The notes under the pieces were generated by a model, which saw only the letters and a list, made by a program, of their open reading frames with translations, searched no databases and was not told the DNA's origin. A stretch of DNA of 64,000 nucleotides from CAYQVO01 sp964421085. GTDB lineage: Bacteria > Bdellovibrionota_C > UBA2361 > CAYQVO01. A program made the position numbers and the translations under genes. Positions 17,898-26,675 of the stretch are shown here, piece by piece; the first letter of the stretch is position 1, and the number at the start of each line of letters is the position of its first letter. The stretch spans positions 16,037 to 80,036 of the forward strand of contig CAYQVO010000014.1 in the NCBI GenBank assembly GCA_964421085.1, read 5' to 3'.

Positions 17898-18305
17898 TTA
17901 CTTTTCAGAAGTCAGATAATGAATATATCTGCAGGCATCGCTTGTGGTGAAGATGCCTGCGACATGATCATGCTCGTCCGCAACCAGAACGCATTCGATA
18001 TGCCGGTCCGCCATTTCAAGGGCAACACTGGAGATTAAGGTATCAGAAGAAACTATATAGGGTTCCTTTTCGCACACCTCTCCCGCCGTCAACTTCGCTG
18101 ATTTCGTCGTGGCAAAAACACTTGCCAGCCTTGCCTCGACTTCAGACAGAACACCGAGCAATTCACCATTTCTCGTTACAGGCAGATGGCGTATATGCTG
18201 GAGTTCCATCACCTTTACAGCTTCGTCAACCGGCGATGTGTCGGCTATCATACGCGGGCAAGGCGTCATGAATTCGCTGATTTTTTTTATTTGTGAACTA
18301 TCCAT
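17898..18305 (-). CDS. CBS-domain pair protein
   Basis: 135 residues made of two CBS motifs only: MTPCPRMIADTSPVDEAV...IRHLPVTRNGELLGVLSE (first) and CEKEPYIVSSDTLISSVALEM...CVLVADEHDHVAGIFTTSD (second). Stand-alone CBS pairs bind adenosine nucleotides and regulate partner proteins. GAGGAAGG precedes the ATG at a good distance. It lies 36 bases downstream of the DNA methyltransferase gene on the same strand and could share its transcript; the partner is unknown. Confidence 0.85.
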   Translation of the reverse strand: MDSSQIKKISEFMTPCPRMIADTSPVDEAVKVMELQHIRHLPVTRNGELLGVLSEVEARLASVFATTKSAKLTAGEVCEKEPYIVSSDTLISSVALEMADRHIECVLVADEHDHVAGIFTTSDACRYIHYLTSEK

Positions 18306-18341
18306 TGTCGACCTTCCTCTGATTGTATGTCCGAGGCGCCG

Positions 18342-20396
18342 TTATGTGCAAGGAATTGTTCGGGCCGGGGCGGAAATTCGACGCTTCGCGATACGGGTGG
18401 AACATGTTTTCGCCCCTGTATCCACATTCACAATGGTCGCAGTCTCATTGCCGAAGATATCCACGACCTTGACGGCTATCTTTCGATTCCCGGGCATGCA
18501 TTCGCAGAAAGCGCTTTTCAATTCCAGTGCGCGGTCTTTTCTGGTCCGGAAGCTCTGCCATCCGTTTTGAAAGACATAATCTCCCGTCCATCGTTCTTCC
18601 CACTCACCAGTCTCTTCATTCTTCATCCGGACAATATCACGTCTGCTCCCGTAATCGAAGTCGACAGACCAGTAATCAATCCAGTCGGCCCAGTTCTTTG
18701 TAAGTGCTTCCCTGGTGACGATATGATCGTCTTTTCTGTTTACCTTTATGATCTGCCCGTTTTCGACGACCATCCGGCTGCCGCTATTCCGCCCTGCCGT
18801 CTCGACACCGGCTATCGAGTCCTGAGAATAAAAAACCGAGAAATTTTCGAGCTCGACGGCCAGAGCCGGGGGTTCGCCGCGTTTTCCTTTGCGCATGTGC
18901 GCCTTAACTTCGATAAATGCAGCATCGTAGAATACCAGATGGTTTCTCTCCACCGCGCGCTTGTCGAAAACTTCGGAAGGTATGTACCTGGGCGAAATGT
19001 CGATTCCTTCTCTCCTCGCCTGATCAAGAACGGCGGGGAAAAGCCCCGTCTCGAACTCGAAGCCCAGCATATCCGCCTTCATAATGTTCTTATTTCGGCA
19101 TTCCTTTATGATCTCCTCGACAAGCAGCCGCGTTACGGGGAGACATACTGGTCCCACAGCCACCAGTCGCCCGGCCCTTTCCCCCTGGAAAGCGGCGTAG
19201 CCGGCGGTTTTTGCGGCACCGTAGGCGTGAAGAATCAGATCGATAACTGCAGCTTCTTTTTCATGGACGTCGATGTAATGCCTGCGCTCGTATTTTCCGG
19301 GGGAAAGGATTTCAAACGCCCGGAAATCCCGGGCTTCCGCCTTCATTTCGCGCTGCACACCGATCATTCGCTTGCGGGTGGTGTGAACAGCGAATTTCCC
19401 TGAATCACAGGCAATCCACTTTCGCCCTGTCTTCTCCGCGACGGCCGCCATTGTGCCGGAGCCGCAGAAGAAGTCGGCAACGAGATCCCCCTCGTTGCTT
19501 GACGACTTGATTATCCGTTCGAGAAGAGCTTCAGGCTTCTGCGTCGGATAGCCCGACCTTTCGCTCGACATGGGAGGAAGCGCAGGAATATCCCACCAGT
19601 CTTCCGGAATTTTCCCAAGTTCATTTGGCAGGTACACCTTGTTGCCGATCTTCACCCCTTTGCCTGATGTCTGGTAGCCTCCCGTCCCCACGTACGGGAT
19701 GCGGACAGGATCGGCGTTGAAACAGTGAGATCTGCCTTTCCTGAACCAGTACAGGGTCTCGTGCTTCTGCCCGAAGGTGTCTGTCGCCCGTCCTCCCTGG
19801 CGATAGCACCATATCACTTCATTGAGGATATTTTCGGCGCCAAATATCTCGTTTAACACCAGGCGTATCAGGGAATTCACGCGATAATCGCAGTGCACGT
19901 AGATGGTGCCGTCCTCCGCCAGAAGATCGCGCATCAGCACCAGCCGTTCGTAGATCATACTGATGAACGAGTCAGTGCCTCTGCCCCAGGAATCACGGTA
20001 CGCAATCTTCCCGGCGAAAGTCTCATCCCCTATCTCGATGTTCATGAGAAAATCCGAACCGACATCGAACGGCGGATCGATGTAAATAAGCTTGAGACCT
20101 CCCTGCTTTTCAATGTCCTCGCGCATCGGGCCGTTTTTCAGGGATGAGAGAATGAGCTTGTTGTCGCCCCGGATGAGTTTGTTGGTCCATCCCGTACACC
20201 GGCGCCCGCGTTCATCCACATGCTCGATGATCTGAAAGGGCAAGACGGTATTGCAGACCTCAGGCGTTTTGCCATTCCACACAAGCTCCACATCGCGCCT
20301 GTCGGCGAACAGGAGAAAGCGATACTCGTCCGGAAGTGGCCTGCTTTCTTCCAGACATCGCATGATTTCCTTTATCTGGTCGCTCGTAAGCCGCAT
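18342..20396 (-). CDS. Beta-class DNA methyltransferase (N6-adenine or N4-cytosine), orphan
   Basis: 684 residues from the ATG at 20396, preceded by GGCGGAG; the frame stays open a further 39 codons upstream to 20513 but that part looks non-coding. Motif IV LIYIDPPF is near residue 107 and motif I VADFFCGSGTMAA near 310, the motif order of beta-class MTases such as type III Mod subunits, with a target-recognition region between. The C-terminal ~350 residues are a separate conserved-looking domain (VTREALTKNWADWIDYWSVDFDYGSRRD, EERWTGDYVFQNGWQSFR, KIAVKVVDIFGNE). No restriction or helicase subunit is encoded nearby: the neighbours are a CBS protein and an OmpA protein. It could be an orphan regulatory methylase or a Mod whose Res gene is elsewhere. 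Confidence 0.85.
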   Translation of the reverse strand: MRLTSDQIKEIMRCLEESRPLPDEYRFLLFADRRDVELVWNGKTPEVCNTVLPFQIIEHVDERGRRCTGWTNKLIRGDNKLILSSLKNGPMREDIEKQGGLKLIYIDPPFDVGSDFLMNIEIGDETFAGKIAYRDSWGRGTDSFISMIYERLVLMRDLLAEDGTIYVHCDYRVNSLIRLVLNEIFGAENILNEVIWCYRQGGRATDTFGQKHETLYWFRKGRSHCFNADPVRIPYVGTGGYQTSGKGVKIGNKVYLPNELGKIPEDWWDIPALPPMSSERSGYPTQKPEALLERIIKSSSNEGDLVADFFCGSGTMAAVAEKTGRKWIACDSGKFAVHTTRKRMIGVQREMKAEARDFRAFEILSPGKYERRHYIDVHEKEAAVIDLILHAYGAAKTAGYAAFQGERAGRLVAVGPVCLPVTRLLVEEIIKECRNKNIMKADMLGFEFETGLFPAVLDQARREGIDISPRYIPSEVFDKRAVERNHLVFYDAAFIEVKAHMRKGKRGEPPALAVELENFSVFYSQDSIAGVETAGRNSGSRMVVENGQIIKVNRKDDHIVTREALTKNWADWIDYWSVDFDYGSRRDIVRMKNEETGEWEERWTGDYVFQNGWQSFRTRKDRALELKSAFCECMPGNRKIAVKVVDIFGNETATIVNVDTGAKTCSTRIAKRRISAPARTIPCT

Positions 20397-20533
20397 ATCT
20401 CCGCCTATTCCTGAATTATCGCCGCTCCGCCGGTGCTGGTTGCAGTGTTGATACGTCCCCTGCACGGGCGTCCGTGCTGATGGAGAGATTGAAGGGGCTT
20501 CGGCACCCTTCATTATTTCCGCAGCAAAGTTCG

Positions 20534-21592
20534 TTACCGTTTTCCGGCGACACGGCTTTGCTGATAACTTTCCTGATAATTCACCAGTTCCACACGGCGG
20601 TTTTCAGCCCTCCCCTCTTCTGTCTCGTTTGTAGCGACTGGCGCCGCGAAGGAAGCGCCGAAAGGATGAAGTCTGTCCTTTGCGATCCCGCGCGCCGAAA
20701 GAGCGTTGATAACCGCCGCAGCTCTTTTTGCGGAGAGCTCTCTGTTGAATTCGAAACCGCCCACCGCGTCCGTATGACCCACTATGAGAGCTTTCATCGC
20801 GGGAGAGTCCCTGAGAAGCTTTGCCATCTCCTGCAGCGTCGCATCTGATTCGGGCTTCACATCAGCTTTGTTGAAGTCGAAATAGATCCCGTAAAGAGCG
20901 ACTTTGCCTGCTGCGCCGAGCTGCTGCGCCATTTCGGCGGCGGTAATTTTGACCATCCGGTCATCCATCGGCCTGGTCTCTATGACATCCACCCGGGCCA
21001 GAACCTGACCTGCCGCAAGTACACTGTCCTTCCAGCTCGACGGAGTGGCGCCCGTGAATACGGTGACATAGATGTCTCCTTCGGGCCGGGCCTTCTTCAT
21101 CGCGATGTACCGATAGTCGTCGGCGGATGCCAGGGTGTATTTCTGTTTATCGTAATCAACCTCCGATGTGTACACCTGATTCATGAACCGCCCGTATCCA
21201 TTATCAAGCTCCTCTTTGCTCCCGCTGAAGAGAACCTCGAATCCTTTTCCCTTGAGATCGTTCTCGTAGTTCTTTATCGCTTCAAGTGTCGAAGCGTCGG
21301 GGGGCATTCTGTAGAAACCGGTAGTCCGCGCTCCTTCAACCTTGAGCCGCTTCCAGTCGTTGAACTTCTGCGCTTTATAATCGAAGACAACCCGCTCGGC
21401 CGGGATTGTGAACTCGTCGAAGTTCTTCTGTTTGTATCTCAGGATGATTGAACCTTCGAAGCGTTTGAGAAGAGGGTGATCTTTCGAACCTGCGACGTCC
21501 TTGTTCGTATCCGGCTTGTCTGCCGCAAGCGCTATCGGCCCGCCTGCTGTCAAAAGAATGAGCGCAACTGCCGCGGACAGTAATCTTTTCAT
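20534..21592 (-). CDS. OmpA-family outer-membrane / peptidoglycan-binding protein
   Basis: 352 residues with an N-terminal signal peptide (MKRLLSAAVALILLTAGGPIALA). Residues ~45-215 form a domain of the DUF4892-like type seen before OmpA modules (an uncertain match). The C-terminal ~115 residues are an OmpA peptidoglycan-binding domain: IYFDFNKADVKPES, VGHTDAVGGFEFNRELSAKRAAAV and AENRRVEL. AAGGAAG lies before the ATG. It should tether the outer membrane to the wall. Upstream on the same strand are two unrecognised genes; downstream is the DNA methyltransferase. Confidence 0.85.
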   Translation of the reverse strand: MKRLLSAAVALILLTAGGPIALAADKPDTNKDVAGSKDHPLLKRFEGSIILRYKQKNFDEFTIPAERVVFDYKAQKFNDWKRLKVEGARTTGFYRMPPDASTLEAIKNYENDLKGKGFEVLFSGSKEELDNGYGRFMNQVYTSEVDYDKQKYTLASADDYRYIAMKKARPEGDIYVTVFTGATPSSWKDSVLAAGQVLARVDVIETRPMDDRMVKITAAEMAQQLGAAGKVALYGIYFDFNKADVKPESDATLQEMAKLLRDSPAMKALIVGHTDAVGGFEFNRELSAKRAAAVINALSARGIAKDRLHPFGASFAAPVATNETEEGRAENRRVELVNYQESYQQSRVAGKR

Positions 21593-21660
21593 GGGTCTTC
21601 CTTTTTTGAATAGAGGGCTATAGTGTCCGACAGCCGCTACGTAGTGTCAATTGCGGCGCT

Positions 21661-22050
21661 CTAAGCGGCCCGCTTTTTATCGAGCTTCCACTTCTTTTCG
21701 AGCCTTTCAAGCGCTCCGCCGTGGGCCTGTTCGGCCTGGTCGATTATCTGCGCCAGAGTGAACTGCCCGTCTTCGTCCAGGGTGGAAGGATTTGGCAGCT
21801 GCGCAAGAATACCGAAACAGATCTCGCGCTCATCTACCAGATATTTCGCTGCGCGGGAAAGTTTGAGCGAAACATCGAGAATATCGAAGACTACGTTATG
21901 CTCAACGGCTGCTTTGAAACTGTTTGAGAGTTCTTTTACAACCCGGTGAATGAGACCAGGGAATATTTCTCCGGGATAATTGGCAATACCGTAGCACCAC
22001 CCGTCGATCTCAACAGCGAAAATCTCTTCAAAACTTGCGGTATCCGACAT
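21661..22050 (-). CDS. Hypothetical protein, small alpha/beta
   Basis: 129 residues, unrecognised. Soluble and acidic, with a Trp/Tyr-containing segment FAVEIDGWCYGIANYPGEIFPG near the N-terminus, an amphipathic helix (LIHRVVKELSNSFKAAVEH), and a Lys-rich C-terminal helix (LERLEKKWKLDKKRAA). It follows a 385-residue unknown gene by 29 bases on the same strand, so the two probably form an operon. The paired small basic-tailed protein and helical partner arrangement recalls chaperone/substrate or regulator pairs but no family is recognised. Confidence 0.6.
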   Translation of the reverse strand: MSDTASFEEIFAVEIDGWCYGIANYPGEIFPGLIHRVVKELSNSFKAAVEHNVVFDILDVSLKLSRAAKYLVDEREICFGILAQLPNPSTLDEDGQFTLAQIIDQAEQAHGGALERLEKKWKLDKKRAA

Positions 22051-22079
22051 GCTCTTCTTTCAACCTGAAAAATTCATCT

Positions 22080-23237
22080 TCAGCCTGTCCATTCCACTAA
22101 CTCACGATCCTGCAGAGAATCCTTTATCTGCTTGAACAGATGGTGAAGGTTAGATTCTGGATCGGCAGATTTCTCAATCAACGCCGCCAGTTCTCCCTTG
22201 AGGGACTGCATCTTAGCTATCGCCTGCTGATCCAGGCCCTTGTCCATGATGTAATTCACGGCATCATAAAGAACGGGAAGGTATTGTACAAGCAGCAGCG
22301 TATCGCAGTCTTCCTCCGTGACAAGCCCGCCCTTCTTCCTCCGGTTCTGAACGAGCTGCTGGAACTGCAGGACTTCCGCCGCAATTTCGGAAGCATCTCT
22401 TCCAACTTCCTGGGCCCGTCTCTGAGCGATATACGGAACAATATCGACAACCCCGTCCAGAAGGTGTTCGAGACCTTCGCTGTCCTGCAGAAAACCGAAT
22501 TCCGACTGGTTTCGAAGTTCGGTCGCAAAGCCTGTATCGACATCGGCCGCAAGGAACTCGACCTGGGCTTCTTCGACGGCCCTGTCCTCCTGCAACTCGC
22601 GCAGTGACTGTTCTTCCGCAAGGAGGAACTTAATCCTCTCCTGCAGAGCTTCTTCGACGCTCTTTTCACCTGAAATCTCGCCGCCGTACCCTGTTTCTTC
22701 CTTGACTTCCTCAAGCGTCTTGGAGCCTTTCTGAAGACCGGCGAGCTGCCTGTTATTGAGAAGCATTGCGAGGAGTTCCTGGCGGTAATCTGCAAGACTG
22801 TGATCGAAAGCGCCGTGATTATGACGGCTGACACGGTATCTCTGTCCGTTTTGAAGCGCCTCGGCACGTGCCTGAAGCTTGCCCCGCACGATTTCGCGCT
22901 TCATCTCCTTCAACATGCCCGCGTCTATATGCGCCGGCATTTTTCCGGTTCTTTCGGCGTGAGCCACTGCTGCATCAACCGCGCTTAATTTAACCTTGTC
23001 GTCGAGCCCGAATTTCTTTGCGACTTCGATGTTGTTTTTGCACTCATCGACGGTCTGCCGCATGTCATGAATTATGCTCTTTGAAACTTTCGTTTCAGCG
23101 GCAACCGCCGGATCGCTGGAATGGATTTCTTTCAGTGCGCCGGGGCTCAGCTTAATCTGCTGATGATCCAGAGCTTCAGCCGGCTTCTCTATTGAAGTCG
23201 AAGTCGCTGTTCTGGTCCTTTCCATTGTATCTGCCAT
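22080..23237 (-). CDS. Hypothetical helical protein, HrpJ/SctW-like features not established
   Basis: 385 residues from the ATG at 23237; the frame opens at a TTG at 23285. Almost entirely predicted helical, rich in Glu, Gln and Leu, with a basic segment (RGKLQARAEALQNGQRYRVSRHNH) around residue 130 and an acidic coiled-coil-prone region (EEQSLRELQEDRAVEEAQVEFL) around 220. No signal peptide or membrane helix. The helical, soluble character with a low-complexity polar N-terminus is reminiscent of type III secretion gatekeepers, but no motif proves this and no secretion genes are nearby. A large dyad at 23321-23357 lies upstream. Confidence 0.6.
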   Translation of the reverse strand: MADTMERTRTATSTSIEKPAEALDHQQIKLSPGALKEIHSSDPAVAAETKVSKSIIHDMRQTVDECKNNIEVAKKFGLDDKVKLSAVDAAVAHAERTGKMPAHIDAGMLKEMKREIVRGKLQARAEALQNGQRYRVSRHNHGAFDHSLADYRQELLAMLLNNRQLAGLQKGSKTLEEVKEETGYGGEISGEKSVEEALQERIKFLLAEEQSLRELQEDRAVEEAQVEFLAADVDTGFATELRNQSEFGFLQDSEGLEHLLDGVVDIVPYIAQRRAQEVGRDASEIAAEVLQFQQLVQNRRKKGGLVTEEDCDTLLLVQYLPVLYDAVNYIMDKGLDQQAIAKMQSLKGELAALIEKSADPESNLHHLFKQIKDSLQDRELVEWTG

Positions 23238-23320
23238 AGTGCTCTGGAAACCCCTGCTTCGTCGCCTGTTATGGATTTTTTCCAAAAACCAGGCTCATTT
23301 AGTCCCGCCATGTGTACATA

Positions 23321-23357
23321 AGTGGCGAAATATTATAACCAATAATATCAAGCCACT
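23321..23357. promoter_or_regulatory. Perfect two-part dyad between divergent genes
   Basis: AGTGGC (23321-23326) is complementary to GCCACT (23352-23357), and inside it ATATTAT (23330-23336) to ATAATAT (23342-23348), with 3-base internal offsets on each side and a 5-base centre. It lies between the unknown minus-strand gene (start 23237) and argS (start 23407), so it could be an operator for a dimeric regulator or a structured argS leader. Confidence 0.5.
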
Positions 23358-23406
23358 GACGGTCGGGAACTTGTCTTCTGCCTATTTATCTTCGTAAGGA
23401 GAGAAC

Positions 23407-25125
23407 TTGGTTCAGTTAAACCTCATAAAATCTATCGCCGAGGCGACAAATCTCGATCCCGGGCAGGTGGCCAAAGTGCTTGTAAGAACTAGAGATTTAG
23501 CCTTTGGAGACTTTGCATTTCCCTGTTTTATGGCGTCAAAAAATCTCCGGACCTCCCCCGCTGAATGCGCAAAGAAGCTTGAACAGAATTTAAGGCTTCC
23601 CGAAGGCATTTCAAAGGTTGAGGCTGTCGGGCCTTACCTGAACTTTTTCTGCGATACAGCAGCCATGGCCCGGGAGCTTATCCCCCGTGCGCTCGGAGAA
23701 AAGACCGCGATTGGGAAAAAACCTCAGACCGACCGCACGATCGTCATTGATTATTTCGCGCCCAATATCGCCAAGACGCTTCATGTCGGGCACCTCCGTA
23801 CGACATTCATCGGCGCCTCACTCTACCGACTGTTCCGCCATCTCGGATACCAGGTAATCGGTGTGAATCACCTCGGAGACTGGGGCACACAGTTCGGCTT
23901 TGTGTTCGCAGGGTGTGAAATATGGGGAAAGCCGGAAAATGCGACGGTAGATTCGCTCGTTGATCTGTATGTACGCGCTTCGGCACTGCGGAAGGCGCAG
24001 GAAGCGGGCAGTGTTCAGGAAGCAGACTGCGACAAACCCGATGTCAATCTCATGGCGCGGGACTATTTCAGGCGGCTTGAGGACGATGATCCCGATGCGC
24101 ATGCCTTCTGGCAGTGGTGTCTTGATATTTCGCTGCAGTATTTTCAGGAGAATCTGGATCGCCTGGGCATACACTTCGATTATCATACCGGCGAATCATT
24201 TTACCGCGGCATGATTGGAGACATTGAGCGGAAAATCAAAGAAAGCGGGATTCTCGAGAATTCCCGGGGTGCGCTCGGAGTTGAGCTTGGAAAAGAGCTT
24301 GGCTTTGTGAGGGTATTTGCCGAAGACGGCCGTTCGCTTTATATCACCCGCGATATTGCCGCCGCAGTTTACAGGACAGAGACATTCAAGCCGGAAAAGA
24401 TACTATATGTAGTGGCGGCTCAGCAGACTCTTCACTTCAAGCAGCTCGTTGAACTTCTGAGGCGCATGAAGCACCCCGCAGGTGAGAAAGTGATTCATGT
24501 ACCATTCGGGTTTGTGCCGGGAATGAAAACACGCGAAGGGGGAGGAATTTCCCTTAAAGGCTTCCTGGACGAGGCACACCGGCGCGCTCTCGACACGTAC
24601 CGGGAAGAGGTGGAAAAGCGGCCTGAAGGACTGGATGAGGAATCAATAGCGGAATCTGTGGCGATTGGAGCGACTTATTTCTATTTTCTGAGCCACAGCA
24701 ACATCAAAGATTTTCAGTTCAGCTGGAAAGAGGCCCTCACTTTTCATGGCGACTCCGGCCCTTATGTTCAGTATGCTCTGGCGCGGATCAACAGTATCGA
24801 GACCAAAGCAGCTGAAGCCGGCATTACTGAGACCATGGAATTCAACGAAAAGCTGCTCGATGGGCCTCTTGAACATGAGCTTTTGAGTATTCTTTCGCAG
24901 TTTGACGAGGCGCTCGCGAAAACAGCCGCAGATTATGAGCCCTATCACATTGCTTTATACTGCCTTGATTTGGCAAAATCAGTGTCGAAGGCGTACAGAG
25001 CCCTTCGGGTGGTCGGTGAGGAAGCTGAACTGGCGCGAAGCCGGCTTGCTCTCTTTCTTGCCTGCAAGTATGTATTACATACCGGGCTGACACTTATAGG
25101 AGTGCCGGCCGTAGAACGGATGTAG
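23407..25125 (+). CDS. argS: Arginyl-tRNA synthetase
   Basis: 572 residues. N-terminal Add-1 type tRNA-binding region, then class Ia motifs: YFAPNIAKTLHVGHLRTTFIG (HIGH as HVGH), GVNHLGDWGTQFG, and the region around residue 370-390 (MKTREGGGISLK) in place of KMSKS, as usual for ArgRS. The C-terminal DALR anticodon-binding domain follows (SVSKAYRALRVV). The start is the TTG at 23407, with TAAGGAGA just upstream; no ATG fits. It charges tRNA-Arg. A tRNA-Pro gene follows 14 bases after the stop. Confidence 0.95.
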   Translation: MVQLNLIKSIAEATNLDPGQVAKVLVRTRDLAFGDFAFPCFMASKNLRTSPAECAKKLEQNLRLPEGISKVEAVGPYLNFFCDTAAMARELIPRALGEKTAIGKKPQTDRTIVIDYFAPNIAKTLHVGHLRTTFIGASLYRLFRHLGYQVIGVNHLGDWGTQFGFVFAGCEIWGKPENATVDSLVDLYVRASALRKAQEAGSVQEADCDKPDVNLMARDYFRRLEDDDPDAHAFWQWCLDISLQYFQENLDRLGIHFDYHTGESFYRGMIGDIERKIKESGILENSRGALGVELGKELGFVRVFAEDGRSLYITRDIAAAVYRTETFKPEKILYVVAAQQTLHFKQLVELLRRMKHPAGEKVIHVPFGFVPGMKTREGGGISLKGFLDEAHRRALDTYREEVEKRPEGLDEESIAESVAIGATYFYFLSHSNIKDFQFSWKEALTFHGDSGPYVQYALARINSIETKAAEAGITETMEFNEKLLDGPLEHELLSILSQFDEALAKTAADYEPYHIALYCLDLAKSVSKAYRALRVVGEEAELARSRLALFLACKYVLHTGLTLIGVPAVERM

Positions 25126-25139
25126 GCGAAAATTTTTTT

Positions 25140-25213
25140 CGGGGTGTAGCTCAGCCTGGTAGAGCGCACGGTTCGGGACCGTGAGGTCGGAAGTTCAAGT
25201 CTTCTCACCCCGA
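25140..25213 (+). tRNA. tRNA-Pro(CGG)
   Basis: Complete cloverleaf: acceptor CGGGGTG/CACCCCG, D arm GCTC...GAGC, anticodon stem CACGG/CCGTG with loop TTCGGGA (anticodon CGG), variable loop AGGTC, T arm GGAAG-TTCAAGT-CTTCT, discriminator A. The 3' CCA is not encoded. The C1 acceptor start and A73 fit proline tRNAs. It follows argS closely and is followed by a REP-like palindrome. Confidence 0.93.
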
Positions 25214-25223
25214 TATCGGAAAA

Positions 25224-25265
25224 GGGGACGGTTCCTATTTCCGTGAAGAAAAAGGAACCGTCCCT
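25224..25265. repeat. REP-like palindrome
   Basis: GGGACGGTTCCT (25225-25236) is perfectly complementary to AGGAACCGTCCC (25253-25264), with further pairing inside the 16-base spacer. This GGGGACGGTTCC-type palindrome resembles short dispersed repeats mobilised by REP-associated transposases (RAYT/Y1 family). Between tRNA-Pro and the DUF922 gene it could also serve as a bidirectional transcription terminator. Confidence 0.6.
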
Positions 25266-25279
25266 GAGCTATCCCGTTT

Positions 25280-25867
25280 TTACGGCCACTTTGCGCCCTG
25301 CAGCGCGCCATGAATCGTAAGCCGATCGTACTCTTCGTCAGTTTGCCGGGCTTTCCGGATTATCCTGTGTGCCAGGCTGTTTGCCTCTTTTGCCGTGAGC
25401 TTTGGATTTGAAAGAGCTGCTTCCCTCAGGGCCGTCTCAATCTGCTTCTTGTGATGAAGCGCCTGATAAACATGCCCTGCCTCATGCTTCCGAAGGGCAG
25501 CCATGTACCTCTCCCACGACTGTCTTGCAGGATCTGATGCAGGAATGCCGGTTCGCCATTCGGGAAGATGAACAGTGATCGACGATGTTACCCTGACGTT
25601 CCTGATATCCGGCACATTGTCTCGAACCGGCCATTTCCAGTAAATATGCCACTCCGTGTAAGCGTCATAAACGCCTCCATCAGAACCTTGCGTTCCATGC
25701 TGTGTGAGACAATTTCTGACCTCTTCAGGTGTGTTTCCCTCGACAGGAAAATACACCGCATAAACGCCGTCGATACTCTCGAAATTCTCACCGGATGCGG
25801 ACGAAAGGAAAAGAAATGGTACCAGAAGGACCAGGACGATACTGCTGACAACTCTGCTGACTGACAT
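25280..25867 (-). CDS. DUF922-family putative zinc protease, secreted
   Basis: 195 residues with an N-terminal signal peptide (MSVSRVVSSIVLVLLVPFLFLSSASG). The mature part carries YTEWHIYWKW in the first half and KHEAGHVYQALHH around residue 140, an HExxH-type zinc motif that defines DUF922. Such proteins are predicted periplasmic metallopeptidases. It begins 17 bases after the fliL stop codon on the same strand, so it is likely the second gene of a fliL operon. The pairing of an orphan FliL with a DUF922 protein is unusual. Confidence 0.8.
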   Translation of the reverse strand: MSVSRVVSSIVLVLLVPFLFLSSASGENFESIDGVYAVYFPVEGNTPEEVRNCLTQHGTQGSDGGVYDAYTEWHIYWKWPVRDNVPDIRNVRVTSSITVHLPEWRTGIPASDPARQSWERYMAALRKHEAGHVYQALHHKKQIETALREAALSNPKLTAKEANSLAHRIIRKARQTDEEYDRLTIHGALQGAKWP

Positions 25868-25884
25868 CGCACGTATGATGCGGA

Positions 25885-26478
25885 TTACTGGATTATGAAT
25901 TCAGTAAAATAAACAGCGACCACTGAAGGTTCGGGAAAATCGAGCGCAGTGTTGATAGCCTCCACCAGTTCTTCTTTCAAGGAACTCTTGCCTTGATTGG
26001 TAAGTAGATCTTCTGCCCGCTTGGAGGAGAGAACCTGGATAACTGCGTCACGAACAAGAGCTTCCTTCTCCTTCATCTCGGCTGGAAGCGCCGTGGGATC
26101 GGCAGGCGCACCATGTCCCCCGCTGCCTCCGCCGCCATGCCCTGAACCTCCGCCTGCCCCGCCCTCTGTGGGCAGAAGATTGGGGTCATATTCGAGGAGC
26201 AGAGTTGTTTTGAGAAATCTCTTCGGATCAGACAGGTTGACGATGAACGTATCGAGCTTGGCGCGTTTGTACACGACCTCCGGAATTACTTCCTGCTCAT
26301 GCGCAGCTTCGTCGCCATCGCTTCCTCCCATAAGCATGAGCGGGAGCCCGATGCCGAGCACGAGAAGCAGGACGCCCGCGGTCGCAAAAATGATGATCTT
26401 CTTTTTGTTCCGGCCGGATACGCCTTCCGCAGGTTTTTCCGTACCTTCTTCCTGTTCGTCTTTTTCCCTGATAGCCAT
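25885..26478 (-). CDS. fliL: FliL, flagellar basal-body-associated protein
   Basis: 197 residues: charged N-terminus, one membrane helix (KKIIIFATAGVLLLVLGIGLPLML), then a periplasmic domain with YKRAKLDTFIVNLSDPKRFLKTTLLLEY and a C-terminal helix ending FTEFIIQ, the standard FliL plan. A Gly/His-rich insertion of about 20 residues (GGAGGGSGHGGGGSGGHGAP) interrupts the periplasmic domain. FliL supports stator function in motility. No other flagellar gene is in the window, so it is genomically orphaned here, and a non-flagellar role is possible. Confidence 0.85.
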   Translation of the reverse strand: MAIREKDEQEEGTEKPAEGVSGRNKKKIIIFATAGVLLLVLGIGLPLMLMGGSDGDEAAHEQEVIPEVVYKRAKLDTFIVNLSDPKRFLKTTLLLEYDPNLLPTEGGAGGGSGHGGGGSGGHGAPADPTALPAEMKEKEALVRDAVIQVLSSKRAEDLLTNQGKSSLKEELVEAINTALDFPEPSVVAVYFTEFIIQ

Positions 26479-26675
26479 ATAGGTCTCTCAGCCTCTGGAG
26501 GCTGCCCGTATTAAATAGAGTGTTTTAAGCTTCCAGAGATTTGAATCGGCGCTTTTGAGAAAAACCATTAGTAGAATCAGCAGCAAAAGGGTGCCGCAAT
26601 TTACTCCATAATGTTGAAGTCCGGGCAGAAATATTATAGTGTTTTCAGACAATTAAAGCGCCTGTTTATTTCTGT

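Noticed and set aside
18327..19403. 358-residue plus-strand ORF
   Set aside because: Shadow of the DNA methyltransferase; the methylase motifs are on the minus strand.
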